Source: Pseudobutyrivibrio sp. 49 (GTDB lineage Bacteria; Bacillota; Clostridia; Lachnospirales; Lachnospiraceae). From it: a stretch of DNA of 64,000 bases. The DNA is taken from contig NZ_FNDP01000003.1 of assembly GCF_900100545.1 (NCBI RefSeq), forward strand, positions 1 to 64,000, written 5' to 3'. Numbering within the stretch: position 1 is the stretch's first letter; every line of letters begins with the position of its first letter. The notes beneath the pieces were generated by a model, which saw only the letters and a program-made list of their open reading frames with translations, did not search any database and had not been told where the DNA came from. Both the position numbers and the translations under genes were made by a program. Positions 57,905 through 64,000 of this stretch are shown here, piece after piece.

Positions 57905-59362
57905 ATGGACGAGAATACTAAGAAAATTCAGAGAGAAATAGCTAAGGACAAAATTCAAGTTATTCTTTCCGGAATAGCGGTGGCAGTACTGATAGTCATG
58001 GAGCTGTACATCATGATTAATTTTGCCAGTAACTTTATGTTGATGGCCGTTGGTGTACTGCTGATGATTGTTGCGCTTTTTTTCCTGATAAGTGCAATTT
58101 TGGACATGTCTTTAAAATCAAAAGACATGGAAGCACAGAAATATGATGAAATCTATAATGCACAAAAAGCTTCGTATCTCGTAATAAAGAAAAGCTTCGA
58201 TGAAATGGAGCAGCGTCTTAGAAATATTGAAGAGAGTAGCTCGTTACCAGCAGAAGATATTATTAATGCTCAAAAAGCCGTTGCAAAGGTTACAATTTCA
58301 AGAAATAAAGAGAATACAGATGCATTGATGAATTCAAATGATGAACTTATTAATCAGCTGTTTTCTATTAAAGAAAAGATTGAAGCAAATAATAGCCAGA
58401 TTCTTGAGAAGCAACAAGCCTTGCTGAAGGAAAGTAATTTTGATATTCAGCAGAAAATAAATGATTTAAATTCAAAGATTTCTAGCATAGAAGGTAAAAT
58501 CCAAAATGGAATTCCAGTAATGGCTCAGCCAGTACAGATGGCAGCACCAGTTATGCCGGCAATGCCTGCTATGGAAACACCTATAGCAGAAGCTCCTGCA
58601 ATGGAGACACCAGCTATGGAAATTCCAATACCAGAAGCAATGCCAGAGGAATCAGTAATGGAAGAACCTCCATTAGAGGAACCTGTATTAGAAGAACCAA
58701 TTGCAGAGGAGCCTGTAGAAGATTTAGGACTGGATTTAGATATGCCAGTCGAAGAGGAGCCATTACCAGAGGAAGCTCCAGCCGAAGAGGCAGTGGAGGA
58801 TCTTGGAATAGATTTGGATATGCCAGTTGAGGAGGAACCATTACCAGAGGAGGCTCCAGCTGAAGAGGTAGTGGAAGATTTAGGACTGGATTTAGATATG
58901 CCAGTTGAGGAAGAACCATTACCAGAAGAGGCACCAGTAGAAGATGAGATTTCATTGGAGCCACCTGTTGAAGAAGCTCCAACCGAGGAAGTTCCAACTG
59001 AAGAGATAAGCTTAGAAGAGCCAGTAGCAGAGGAAGCTCCAGTTGAAGAAGAAATACCTGCAGAGCCTGAGCCAGTGGCAGAAGAACCATCAGAAGAACC
59101 AGCAGAAGAAATTGTTCTTGAAGCCACACCGGCTGAAGAGATTATTCTTACAGAGGAACCAGCAGCAGGTGTTGATTTGGATGCATTACTTGAAGAGGTT
59201 GGAGGGGCAGTAGAAGAAGAACCAGCTCCAGAACCTGAACCAGAGCCACCTGCTGAGGAGAAAACAGATGAAGTAGTAATACCTGATGTAGGAGTAGATC
59301 TAACTGATCCTAACAGAGTAATGAGTGCTGAAGAAATCGAAAAGCTTTTCGCAAATATATAA
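57905..59362 (+). CDS. Two-TM protein with coiled coil, Pro/Glu repeats and a FliM-like C-terminal peptide
   Basis: 485 residues, no named family known to me. Two TM helices lie near 17-38 and 43-67, with the ends probably cytoplasmic. A coiled coil runs from about 75 to 200. Residues 205-460 are Pro/Glu/Ala-rich and contain three near-identical 26-residue tandem repeats (271-348, VEDLGLDLDMPVEEEPLPEE core). The last 13 residues, MSAEEIEKLFANI, resemble the LSQDEIDALL peptide by which FliM and FliY bind CheY-P; VDLDALLEEV at about 423-432 is a second, weaker likeness. The operon partner is a CheC-like phosphatase. A membrane tether that recruits a response regulator is inferred. Confidence 0.7.
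   Translation: MDENTKKIQREIAKDKIQVILSGIAVAVLIVMELYIMINFASNFMLMAVGVLLMIVALFFLISAILDMSLKSKDMEAQKYDEIYNAQKASYLVIKKSFDEMEQRLRNIEESSSLPAEDIINAQKAVAKVTISRNKENTDALMNSNDELINQLFSIKEKIEANNSQILEKQQALLKESNFDIQQKINDLNSKISSIEGKIQNGIPVMAQPVQMAAPVMPAMPAMETPIAEAPAMETPAMEIPIPEAMPEESVMEEPPLEEPVLEEPIAEEPVEDLGLDLDMPVEEEPLPEEAPAEEAVEDLGIDLDMPVEEEPLPEEAPAEEVVEDLGLDLDMPVEEEPLPEEAPVEDEISLEPPVEEAPTEEVPTEEISLEEPVAEEAPVEEEIPAEPEPVAEEPSEEPAEEIVLEATPAEEIILTEEPAAGVDLDALLEEVGGAVEEEPAPEPEPEPPAEEKTDEVVIPDVGVDLTDPNRVMSAEEIEKLFANI
58715..58948 (+). repeat. Three 78-bp in-frame tandem repeats
   Basis: Three direct repeats coding for 26-residue units that differ at only a few positions. They sit inside the acidic Pro-rich part of the tether protein. 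Such in-frame repeats can change number by slippage, altering tether length. Confidence 0.85.
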
Positions 59363-59375
59363 AGAATAAAAATGG

Positions 59376-59405
59376 TACCTGTCTCAAAATGAGGCAGGTA
59401 TCTTT
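59376..59405 (+). terminator. Terminator after the tether gene
   Basis: ACCTGTCTC and GAGGCAGGT form a 9-bp stem (one G-U) around AAAAT, followed by ATCTTTAT. A modest T-run. Confidence 0.75.
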
Positions 59406-59517
59406 ATATTAACTAAGAAAATATAAGAGAGTGATTAATGTTATAGTAAATTCAGATTTCTTTGTAAAAAGTCGAAACGGAAAAAGAAAAAAAATCGAAA
59501 AAAATTATAAAAAGGAC

Positions 59518-59546
59518 TTGCAAAAAAGAAGAAAAGGCTATATACT
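59518..59546 (+). promoter_or_regulatory. tRNA-Lys promoter
   Basis: TTGCAA, a 17-nt spacer, TATACT, 33 bp before the tRNA. The spacer and upstream DNA are very A-rich, like an UP element. Confidence 0.75.
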
Positions 59547-59578
59547 TATCTTCGTTGCTGAGACAATGAACAAAATAT

Positions 59579-59651
59579 GCGCGACTAGCTCAGCTGGCAG
59601 AGCACCTGACTCTTAATCAGGGTGTCCAGGGTTCGAACCCCTGGTCGCGCA
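59579..59651 (+). tRNA. tRNA-Lys (CTT)
   Basis: Acceptor stem GCGCGAC/GTCGCGC, anticodon loop CTCTTAA (CTT), T-loop GTTCGAACC. 73 nt, CCA not encoded. Confidence 0.96.
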
Positions 59652-59657
59652 CTTTAA

Positions 59658-59687
59658 ACGACATCGATTTTCGATGTCGTTTTTTTA
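59658..59687 (+). terminator. Terminator after tRNA-Lys
   Basis: ACGACATCGA and TCGATGTCGT form a 10-bp perfect stem with a TTT loop, followed by TTTTTT. Confidence 0.93.
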
Positions 59688-59705
59688 ATCATTATAATGA
59701 ATGAA

Positions 59706-59803
59706 AAAGAACCAGTAGCTAACAATCTCTAAATGTTTCTCAAGGAGAGCTTTCTTCAGCTCGACGGAGAAATATTTAGGATTGTAAGCGTAACTGGTTC
59801 TTT
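59706..59803 (-). repeat. Dispersed hairpin element, copy 2
   Basis: A 98-nt hairpin starting one base after the trmB stop. Outer arms are AAAGAACCAGT/ACTGGTTCTTT. Read on the minus strand, the inner strands ACAATCCTAAATATT and AACATTTAGAGATTGT are identical to copy 1 at 23069-23152. A T-run follows on the minus strand, so this copy may also terminate trmB. Confidence 0.72.
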
Positions 59804-59804
59804 C

Positions 59805-60467
59805 TTATCGGCTAGCCACTAATTTGAAGATTGGGTTGCCCTGACTAGAAAATTTTTCTTCATATTCAGTCATTACATTTCCCTGATTCATTGTGGCATC
59901 ATTATGCAAATCATAAGTAATCTCAGTTATCTTCCATAGAGGATGATTCTCAATTTCTTCAACGGAGAAATCAAATAATCCTCTATTATCAGTTTTAAAT
60001 TCAATACGTCCATCCTTGGCAAGAATAGTATTGTATCTATTTAAAAAATTAGAAGAAGTGAGGCGACGCTTGCTATGTCTGTCCTTTGGCCATGGATCGC
60101 TGAAATTCAAGTATATTCTATCTACTTCGTAGCAGCTGAAGATATCGAGTATTTCGGTTGCATCAAAGCATATAAAACGAAGATTTGGAATATCCTCTTC
60201 TTCAACCTTCTGAATAGCTCTGAGAAGAACACTGGTGTAACGTTCGATGCCTATATAATTAATATCAGGATTTTCCTTGGCAAGAGTAGTAATAAACTGT
60301 CCTTTGCCCATTCCAATCTCGATATGAATAGGATTATCATTTTTGAATATTTCTTTTTTATATAAACCCTTAAATTGAGCAGGATTGTTAATGCAATATG
60401 GACTGTTAGTAACAACCTCATCTGCTCCAGGAATATTTCTTAATCTCATATTTACCTCCGAATTCAT
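59805..60467 (-). CDS. trmB: tRNA (guanine46-N7)-methyltransferase
   Basis: 220 residues. SAM-binding HIEIGMGKGQFI, IGIERYTSVLLRA, and the TrmB signature YLNFSDPWPKDRHSKRRL. C-terminal TEYEEKFSSQGNPIFKL. It is one of few genes right of oriC that run against replication, alone between tRNA-Lys and the carboxypeptidase, and followed by the hairpin element. Confidence 0.96.
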   Translation of the reverse strand: MNSEVNMRLRNIPGADEVVTNSPYCINNPAQFKGLYKKEIFKNDNPIHIEIGMGKGQFITTLAKENPDINYIGIERYTSVLLRAIQKVEEEDIPNLRFICFDATEILDIFSCYEVDRIYLNFSDPWPKDRHSKRRLTSSNFLNRYNTILAKDGRIEFKTDNRGLFDFSVEEIENHPLWKITEITYDLHNDATMNQGNVMTEYEEKFSSQGNPIFKLVASR

Positions 60468-60604
60468 AAAATCTAAAAAATTATATCATAAAAAAGCTAG
60501 ATAAATGCCACAAGTTTGAGATAAAAAAGTAGCTAAAGCAAGGTAATTTAATTATAATCTATGTTATGAATATAAAAGAATAAGAGGCATTGAAATCATA
60601 AGTT

Positions 60605-61996
60605 ATGAGATTTAAAAGAATTTTTAGCAAAGTATTAGCATGCGTATTATTAACAAACGCATTTGCAATAGGCAATTATAAAGAAGTAAAAGCAGCTGAT
60701 TATTGGCCTAGCAGTGTTGATGTTACCGCTGAATCAGCAATTATCATGGAGCAGGAAACAGGAACCATTCTTTATTCAAAGAACATTGATGAGGTTCATT
60801 TTCCAGCTAGTATTACCAAGATTATGACAGCTCTTATAGTCCTAGAAAATTGTGATTTGGACGAGACAGTTAAGTTTTCTGCTGATGCGGTATATGGAAC
60901 AGAGCTTGGATCATCAAGCATCGCAAGAGATGTTGATGAGGAAATGACCGTAGAACAGACACTATATGGAATGATGATAGAATCTGCAAATGAGTGTGCA
61001 TATGCTTTGGGAGAGCATGTTGCAGGAGATATTCCATCATTTGTTAAGATGATGAATGCAAAGGCTAAAGAGCTTGGATGTACAAATACTCATTTCAATA
61101 ATACAAACGGTCTTCCAGATGATGAGCATTATACTTCAGCTCACGATATGGCCCTTATTTCAAGAGCAGCATATTCAATACCAAAGTTTGTGGAGATTGT
61201 TGGAACAAAAAATTACACTATACCACCTACTAATAAGCATCCAGATCCTACACCTCTTAACAATCATCATCAGATGCTTCATTTTTACAAGTCGAATAAG
61301 TACCTTTATGAGTATTGTCTTGGTGGTAAGACAGGATATACAGCAGTAGCGGGAGCAACACTTGTTACATACGCAAAGAAGGATGGAATGACATTAATTT
61401 GCGTAGTAATGAGGGATAGTGTTACAGATCAGTACACTGATACTACAAACCTTTTTGAATATTGTTTTGATAATTTTAGCACATACAATGTAGCTGATTT
61501 TGCCTCTATTTCAGAGGATGATGTTAATATTACAGGTCGCCTAAGTGAAAACAGCGAGCTAATTAAAATCGATAAGAATGGATTAATCGTGATACCAAAG
61601 ACAGCTAGTGTGCTGGATGTAACATCAGAGGTGGTTCCTTATAGTGATAAAAATGATAAATCCATTGTAGGACAGCTTAAATACACATATGCAGATAGAA
61701 GCGTGGGTCAGGCTAATCTGATATTCACAAATGCAGAGGTAGAAAGTTATCCTTTTGACAACATTCCAGTAGAAAAAGGCGGAAGTGGAAAAGAATATAT
61801 TCAGATTGATTATCCTAAAATTGGTCTGATGATTCTTGGGGTTATTGCTTTAATTGCTTTAGCAGCATACATAAAGAGTAAATCTAGCGACATACTATTA
61901 TTTAGACACAGATATAAAAGCAGACATACAAAGCGCAAGAAAACAAATATGACTATAATCAGAGATAACAGTAAGAATCGCAGAAAACGAAGATAA
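60605..61996 (+). CDS. D-alanyl-D-alanine carboxypeptidase (penicillin-binding protein, S11)
   Basis: 463 residues. A signal peptide (1-30, LACVLLTNAFAIGNYKEVKA) leads to the S11 catalytic domain with SxxK as Ser69-Ile-Thr-Lys72, SxN as Ser127-Ala-Asn129 and KTG at 242-244. A beta-rich PBP5-like C domain follows, then a TM helix (about 402-421) and a strongly basic cytoplasmic tail (KSRHTKRKKTN). It trims the terminal D-Ala of peptidoglycan stems. Unlike most S11 enzymes it is held by a true TM helix rather than an amphipathic end. The ribosome site is poor: AAGAGG lies about 17 bp upstream. Confidence 0.93.
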   Translation: MRFKRIFSKVLACVLLTNAFAIGNYKEVKAADYWPSSVDVTAESAIIMEQETGTILYSKNIDEVHFPASITKIMTALIVLENCDLDETVKFSADAVYGTELGSSSIARDVDEEMTVEQTLYGMMIESANECAYALGEHVAGDIPSFVKMMNAKAKELGCTNTHFNNTNGLPDDEHYTSAHDMALISRAAYSIPKFVEIVGTKNYTIPPTNKHPDPTPLNNHHQMLHFYKSNKYLYEYCLGGKTGYTAVAGATLVTYAKKDGMTLICVVMRDSVTDQYTDTTNLFEYCFDNFSTYNVADFASISEDDVNITGRLSENSELIKIDKNGLIVIPKTASVLDVTSEVVPYSDKNDKSIVGQLKYTYADRSVGQANLIFTNAEVESYPFDNIPVEKGGSGKEYIQIDYPKIGLMILGVIALIALAAYIKSKSSDILLFRHRYKSRHTKRKKTNMTIIRDNSKNRRKRR

Positions 61997-62043
61997 ACGA
62001 CATAACTTGTCTTAATAGAATACAATAACGACAATAATAAAAT

Positions 62044-62079
62044 AAAACGACAGTCAAAAATCGTATGACTGTCGTTTTT
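62044..62079. terminator. Bidirectional terminator between convergent genes
   Basis: AAAACGACAGTCA and TGACTGTCGTTTT form a 13-bp perfect stem with a 9-nt loop and A/T runs at both ends. It serves the carboxypeptidase gene on plus and the unknown gene on minus. Confidence 0.9.
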
Positions 62080-62124
62080 CTATTTTATAGACTTAAATAA
62101 AATTTTTTATATTAGACAAACAAT

Positions 62125-62637
62125 CTATCTATTTATCAGACTATTTATCAAGATTTCTAGTTGATGTGCATTTGTAGTATACAATAATATGCCGTTTGAA
62201 GAGTTTATCATAGTGACAACTTTATCTTCAAAAGTGGCAGACTCTGAAAGAAGCTGGTACAGATAATCTTTATATTTACCGTCAGCTTTAAGGAATAAAG
62301 TCTCATATTCAGGAAGAGGAACAAGCTCAGCTTTTGTTTTCTTTAGGAGAAAAGCAATCTCTTTATCCTGATTAAGCTGATCCTCTGTTTTATTAATAAT
62401 AAAGTAGCCGCGCTCATCCTTTGGCATACCAAGAGATTTTACCGCACGCTGCACCTGTTTGGTAAGACTTGCACTGGCAGGATAGAGGGATTGGAAATAG
62501 CTCATAAAATCAGCAGCAGTTTTAAAGTGCTCATTTGTACCACGCTCTAAAACCTCAGTCATAAGTATCTTTTTAATTACCTTCTCGCATTCTTTACGGG
62601 AAGGATTTTTTCTTAAAGTAATTGTTTCCTCAGACAT
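62125..62637 (-). CDS. Hypothetical protein, possible winged-helix regulator
   Basis: 170 residues, not recognised. Residues 30-85 could be a winged helix (FKTAADFMSYFQSLYPASASLTKQVQRAVKSLGMPKDERGYFII). Residues 95-170 form a mixed alpha/beta part ending in EDKVVTMINSSNGILLYTTNAHQLEILINSLI. Overall size and order recall ArgR (HTH followed by an oligomerisation domain), but the resemblance is weak and I do not name it so. AGGGGG precedes ATG. A TTAGTACTAA palindrome lies in its promoter region, compatible with self-regulation. Confidence 0.55.
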   Translation of the reverse strand: MSEETITLRKNPSRKECEKVIKKILMTEVLERGTNEHFKTAADFMSYFQSLYPASASLTKQVQRAVKSLGMPKDERGYFIINKTEDQLNQDKEIAFLLKKTKAELVPLPEYETLFLKADGKYKDYLYQLLSESATFEDKVVTMINSSNGILLYTTNAHQLEILINSLINR

Positions 62638-62662
62638 ATTAACCCCCTAAACGACAACTATA

Positions 62663-62672
62663 TTAGTACTAA
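62663..62672. promoter_or_regulatory. Palindrome in the promoter region of the unknown regulator-like gene
   Basis: TTAGTACTAA, a 10-bp perfect palindrome 26 bp before the minus-strand start, next to a minus-strand TATAAT (62678-62683) and a half-site GGACTAAT. A candidate operator. Confidence 0.35.
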
Positions 62673-62741
62673 CTCTATTATAGGACTAATAATAATGAAA
62701 TATACGACAATAATTGACCTTATGTATTGTTAAATACGCTG

Positions 62742-62764
62742 AATCCCTTGAAGTTAAAGGGTTT
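62742..62764. promoter_or_regulatory. Inverted repeat overlapping the AbiE promoter
   Basis: AATCCCTT and AAGGGTTT pair at 7 of 8 positions around a 7-nt spacer; the right arm ends in the -35 box of the AbiEi promoter. AbiEi antitoxins repress their own promoters by binding inverted repeats, so this is a plausible operator. Confidence 0.6.
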
Positions 62765-62791
62765 GACAGGATTTTTTAAGAATGGGATAAT
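62763..62791 (+). promoter_or_regulatory. Promoter of the AbiEi operon
   Basis: Consensus TTGACA, a 17-nt spacer, GATAAT, 41 bp before the start codon. Confidence 0.75.
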
Positions 62792-62831
62792 TATAAATAA
62801 TTACCTCGCAAAGAAGAGAGGAGTGGAAAAA

Positions 62832-63464
62832 ATGGAAATGCTGTTATCACGTGATGAAAAGAGACAATACCAGCTTGAACAGATTAATGATCTAGTAGAA
62901 GAAAATGGCGGCCTTGTTAAAACCAGCGATATAGAAGCGCTTGGAGTGGATTATCGCAGAGTACTTGCTTTTGTTGAGGAAGGGTATCTCATAAGAGTAA
63001 AAAATGGCTACTACACCACCAAGTATTTTGAATGCACTGAAGATCAGTGGATTTACAAGCTCTTTGGCGAGGACGGAATACTTACAATGGAATCTGCTCT
63101 GTATGTATATGGCTATCTTCAGGACAGACCATATAAATGGAGCATTGCCATAAATAAAAATACCAGCAAGTCACGTTTTAACATCGATTATCCAATAATA
63201 GAACCATATTACACTGAGCCAGAAGTTATGGAGCTTGGTGTTACTGAGGCAGATTTTGCGGGAGCAAAAATGAAAATCTATACAAAGGAACGTCTTATTT
63301 GTGATTTCCTTAAGTATCAGGAAAAGGTAGACAGAGAAGATTTTAAAAATGGCGTATGGGCTTACATTATGGATGAAGATAAGGATGTAGCAAAGCTTAT
63401 GGAATACGCCAAGGAACGTAAAGTGCTGAAGAAGGTTCAGTCCATGATAGGTGTGTGGCTCTAA
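62832..63464 (+). CDS. AbiEi-family antitoxin (type IV toxin-antitoxin)
   Basis: 210 residues from the ATG behind GAGGAG; a longer frame to 62727 crosses the promoter and is rejected. The N-terminal winged helix (QINDLVEENGGLVKTSDIEALGVDYRRVLAFVEEGYLIRVKNGYY) is the AbiEi_4-type DNA-binding domain. The C-terminal domain has LTMESALYVYGYLQDRP and KMKIYTKERLICDFLKY, as in AbiEi proteins that counter AbiEii nucleotidyltransferase toxins. The downstream gene starts inside the stop (TAATG), as expected for a toxin-antitoxin pair. Confidence 0.85.
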   Translation: MEMLLSRDEKRQYQLEQINDLVEENGGLVKTSDIEALGVDYRRVLAFVEEGYLIRVKNGYYTTKYFECTEDQWIYKLFGEDGILTMESALYVYGYLQDRPYKWSIAINKNTSKSRFNIDYPIIEPYYTEPEVMELGVTEADFAGAKMKIYTKERLICDFLKYQEKVDREDFKNGVWAYIMDEDKDVAKLMEYAKERKVLKKVQSMIGVWL

Positions 63465-64000
63465 TGATTAAAAGATTACAGATAAAAGAAAAATCAGAGC
63501 AACTGAATATTCCTTTTAAAAATCTCCTGAGTGCAGCTGTAGCAGAGATTATTATCGAGCTTTTATCAGAAGGGCAGTATTGTAATGAGCTATATCTCTG
63601 CAACGGTAACGAGTTTAGTCCGGAGGTATACAAGGATTTTTGTATTTCCAACATTTACTATGAGTATGTGAAGGACATAGACGATAAGATGGCTGTTCTA
63701 TACATGAGGGATATATTAAAGGAGATTATGGCCAAGGCAGCGCTAGAGGCATTTATTGTAAATGGAGCTGTCGATGAAACCGGTATTAAATTAAAGATAA
63801 CAGTGGATGAGATGTACATTCCACTGAACATATATTTTAGAAAACATAGAGCAGCTAATGAACCAGAAATAATTAAGCTTAAGCTGACAGCTTATGAAAA
63901 TAGAGTGGTAGATGTTTTGACTAACCCAAAGGAAGAAGAGTTGGTAAAGCATATGGCTGAGATTATTGAGAAGCTCGAGCTGATTAATGATATGGATCAT
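63464..64000 (+). CDS. Partner gene in the AbiEii position, truncated by the window edge
   Basis: Open frame from ATG 63464 to the last base (179 codons read), translated by hand. It starts MIKRLQIKEKSEQLNIPFKN. The first 40 residues resemble the start of AbiEii toxins (a K-x-K-x-x-x-x-x-I-x-x-K-x-L-L-x-x-x-x-E pattern). However, the GGT/S and D-x-D nucleotidyltransferase motifs expected near residues 45-65 are not seen; the region reads YLCNGNEFSPEVYKDFC. A diverged or inactive AbiEii, or a different partner, are all possible. The C-terminus is outside the window. Confidence 0.6.
   Translation, partial: MIKRLQIKEKSEQLNIPFKNLLSAAVAEIIIELLSEGQYCNELYLCNGNEFSPEVYKDFCISNIYYEYVKDIDDKMAVLYMRDILKEIMAKAALEAFIVNGAVDETGIKLKITVDEMYIPLNIYFRKHRAANEPEIIKLKLTAYENRVVDVLTNPKEEELVKHMAEIIEKLELINDMDH

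Noticed and set aside
58525-59129. Two long minus-strand frames of Ser/Gly or Leu-rich repeats
   Set aside because: Shadows of the Pro/Glu repeat region of the tether gene; no start signals.
59431-59616. Small basic plus-strand ORF before tRNA-Lys
   Set aside because: It runs into tRNA-Lys and contains that gene's promoter; Lys-rich composition only reflects A-rich DNA.

Overview
The window is about 64 kb of low-G+C Firmicutes chromosome centred on the replication origin. Gene content (DUF5711, DUF4446 and DUF3881 proteins, a split class I fumarase, an AbiEi-type antitoxin) and codon style point to Lachnospiraceae, probably the Butyrivibrio/Pseudobutyrivibrio/Roseburia group. The genus is inferred, not proven. 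The sequence looks like an intact core genome with no insertion sequence, prophage or CRISPR array.

Layout. The left edge (1-250) carries two tandem strong promoters and a leader firing off the window, of the kind that precede rRNA operons. From 264 to 11.3 kb, on the minus strand, come cvpA, a DUF5711 beta-propeller protein, glgB, a TPR/AAA protein, an AI-2E-family permease, an aconitase-family hydratase and a coiled-coil protein. SRP RNA and tadA follow. Two plus-strand genes (an NrdG-type radical SAM activase and a GNAT) and a GH13 amylase lead into a three-gene YhgE/Pip locus and a TPR-GGDEF protein. Next are rsmA-tatD-metG, a CaCA antiporter with mntP under a yybP-ykoY (Mn2+) riboswitch, PAP2, tyrS, tRNA-Cys and tRNA-Ser, oppBCDF-A, and fumarase alpha/beta.

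From 37 to 59 kb lies the conserved origin: gyrA-gyrB-recF-yaaA-dnaN-dnaA on the minus strand, an oriC with DnaA boxes on both sides of dnaA, then rpmH-rnpA-yidD-yidC-jag-mnmE-mnmG-rsmG, three parS sites flanking an unknown coiled-coil gene, and parA-parB, all on the plus strand. DUF4446, DUF3881, tRNA-Arg, a FliY/CheC-like phosphatase with a membrane-tethered repeat protein, and tRNA-Lys follow. The right end holds trmB, a D,D-carboxypeptidase, a small unknown gene, and an AbiEi antitoxin with a partner cut by the window edge. Genes left of oriC are nearly all minus and those right of it nearly all plus, so transcription is co-directional with replication.

Most unusual items: (1) a split FliY: a CheC-like phosphatase body lacking the FliN domain and CheY-binding peptide, followed by a two-TM protein with Pro/Glu repeats ending in a FliM/FliY-like S-x-x-E-I-x-x-L-F peptide; (2) two copies, 36 kb apart, of a structured hairpin element with compensatory base changes; (3) parS sites arranged around a small coiled-coil gene, one inside a 28-bp perfect palindrome; (4) an AbiEi antitoxin paired with a protein lacking a visible nucleotidyltransferase motif; (5) a Mn2+ riboswitch whose operon also includes a Ca2+/cation antiporter. 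All calls come from reading the sequence; no database search was run.
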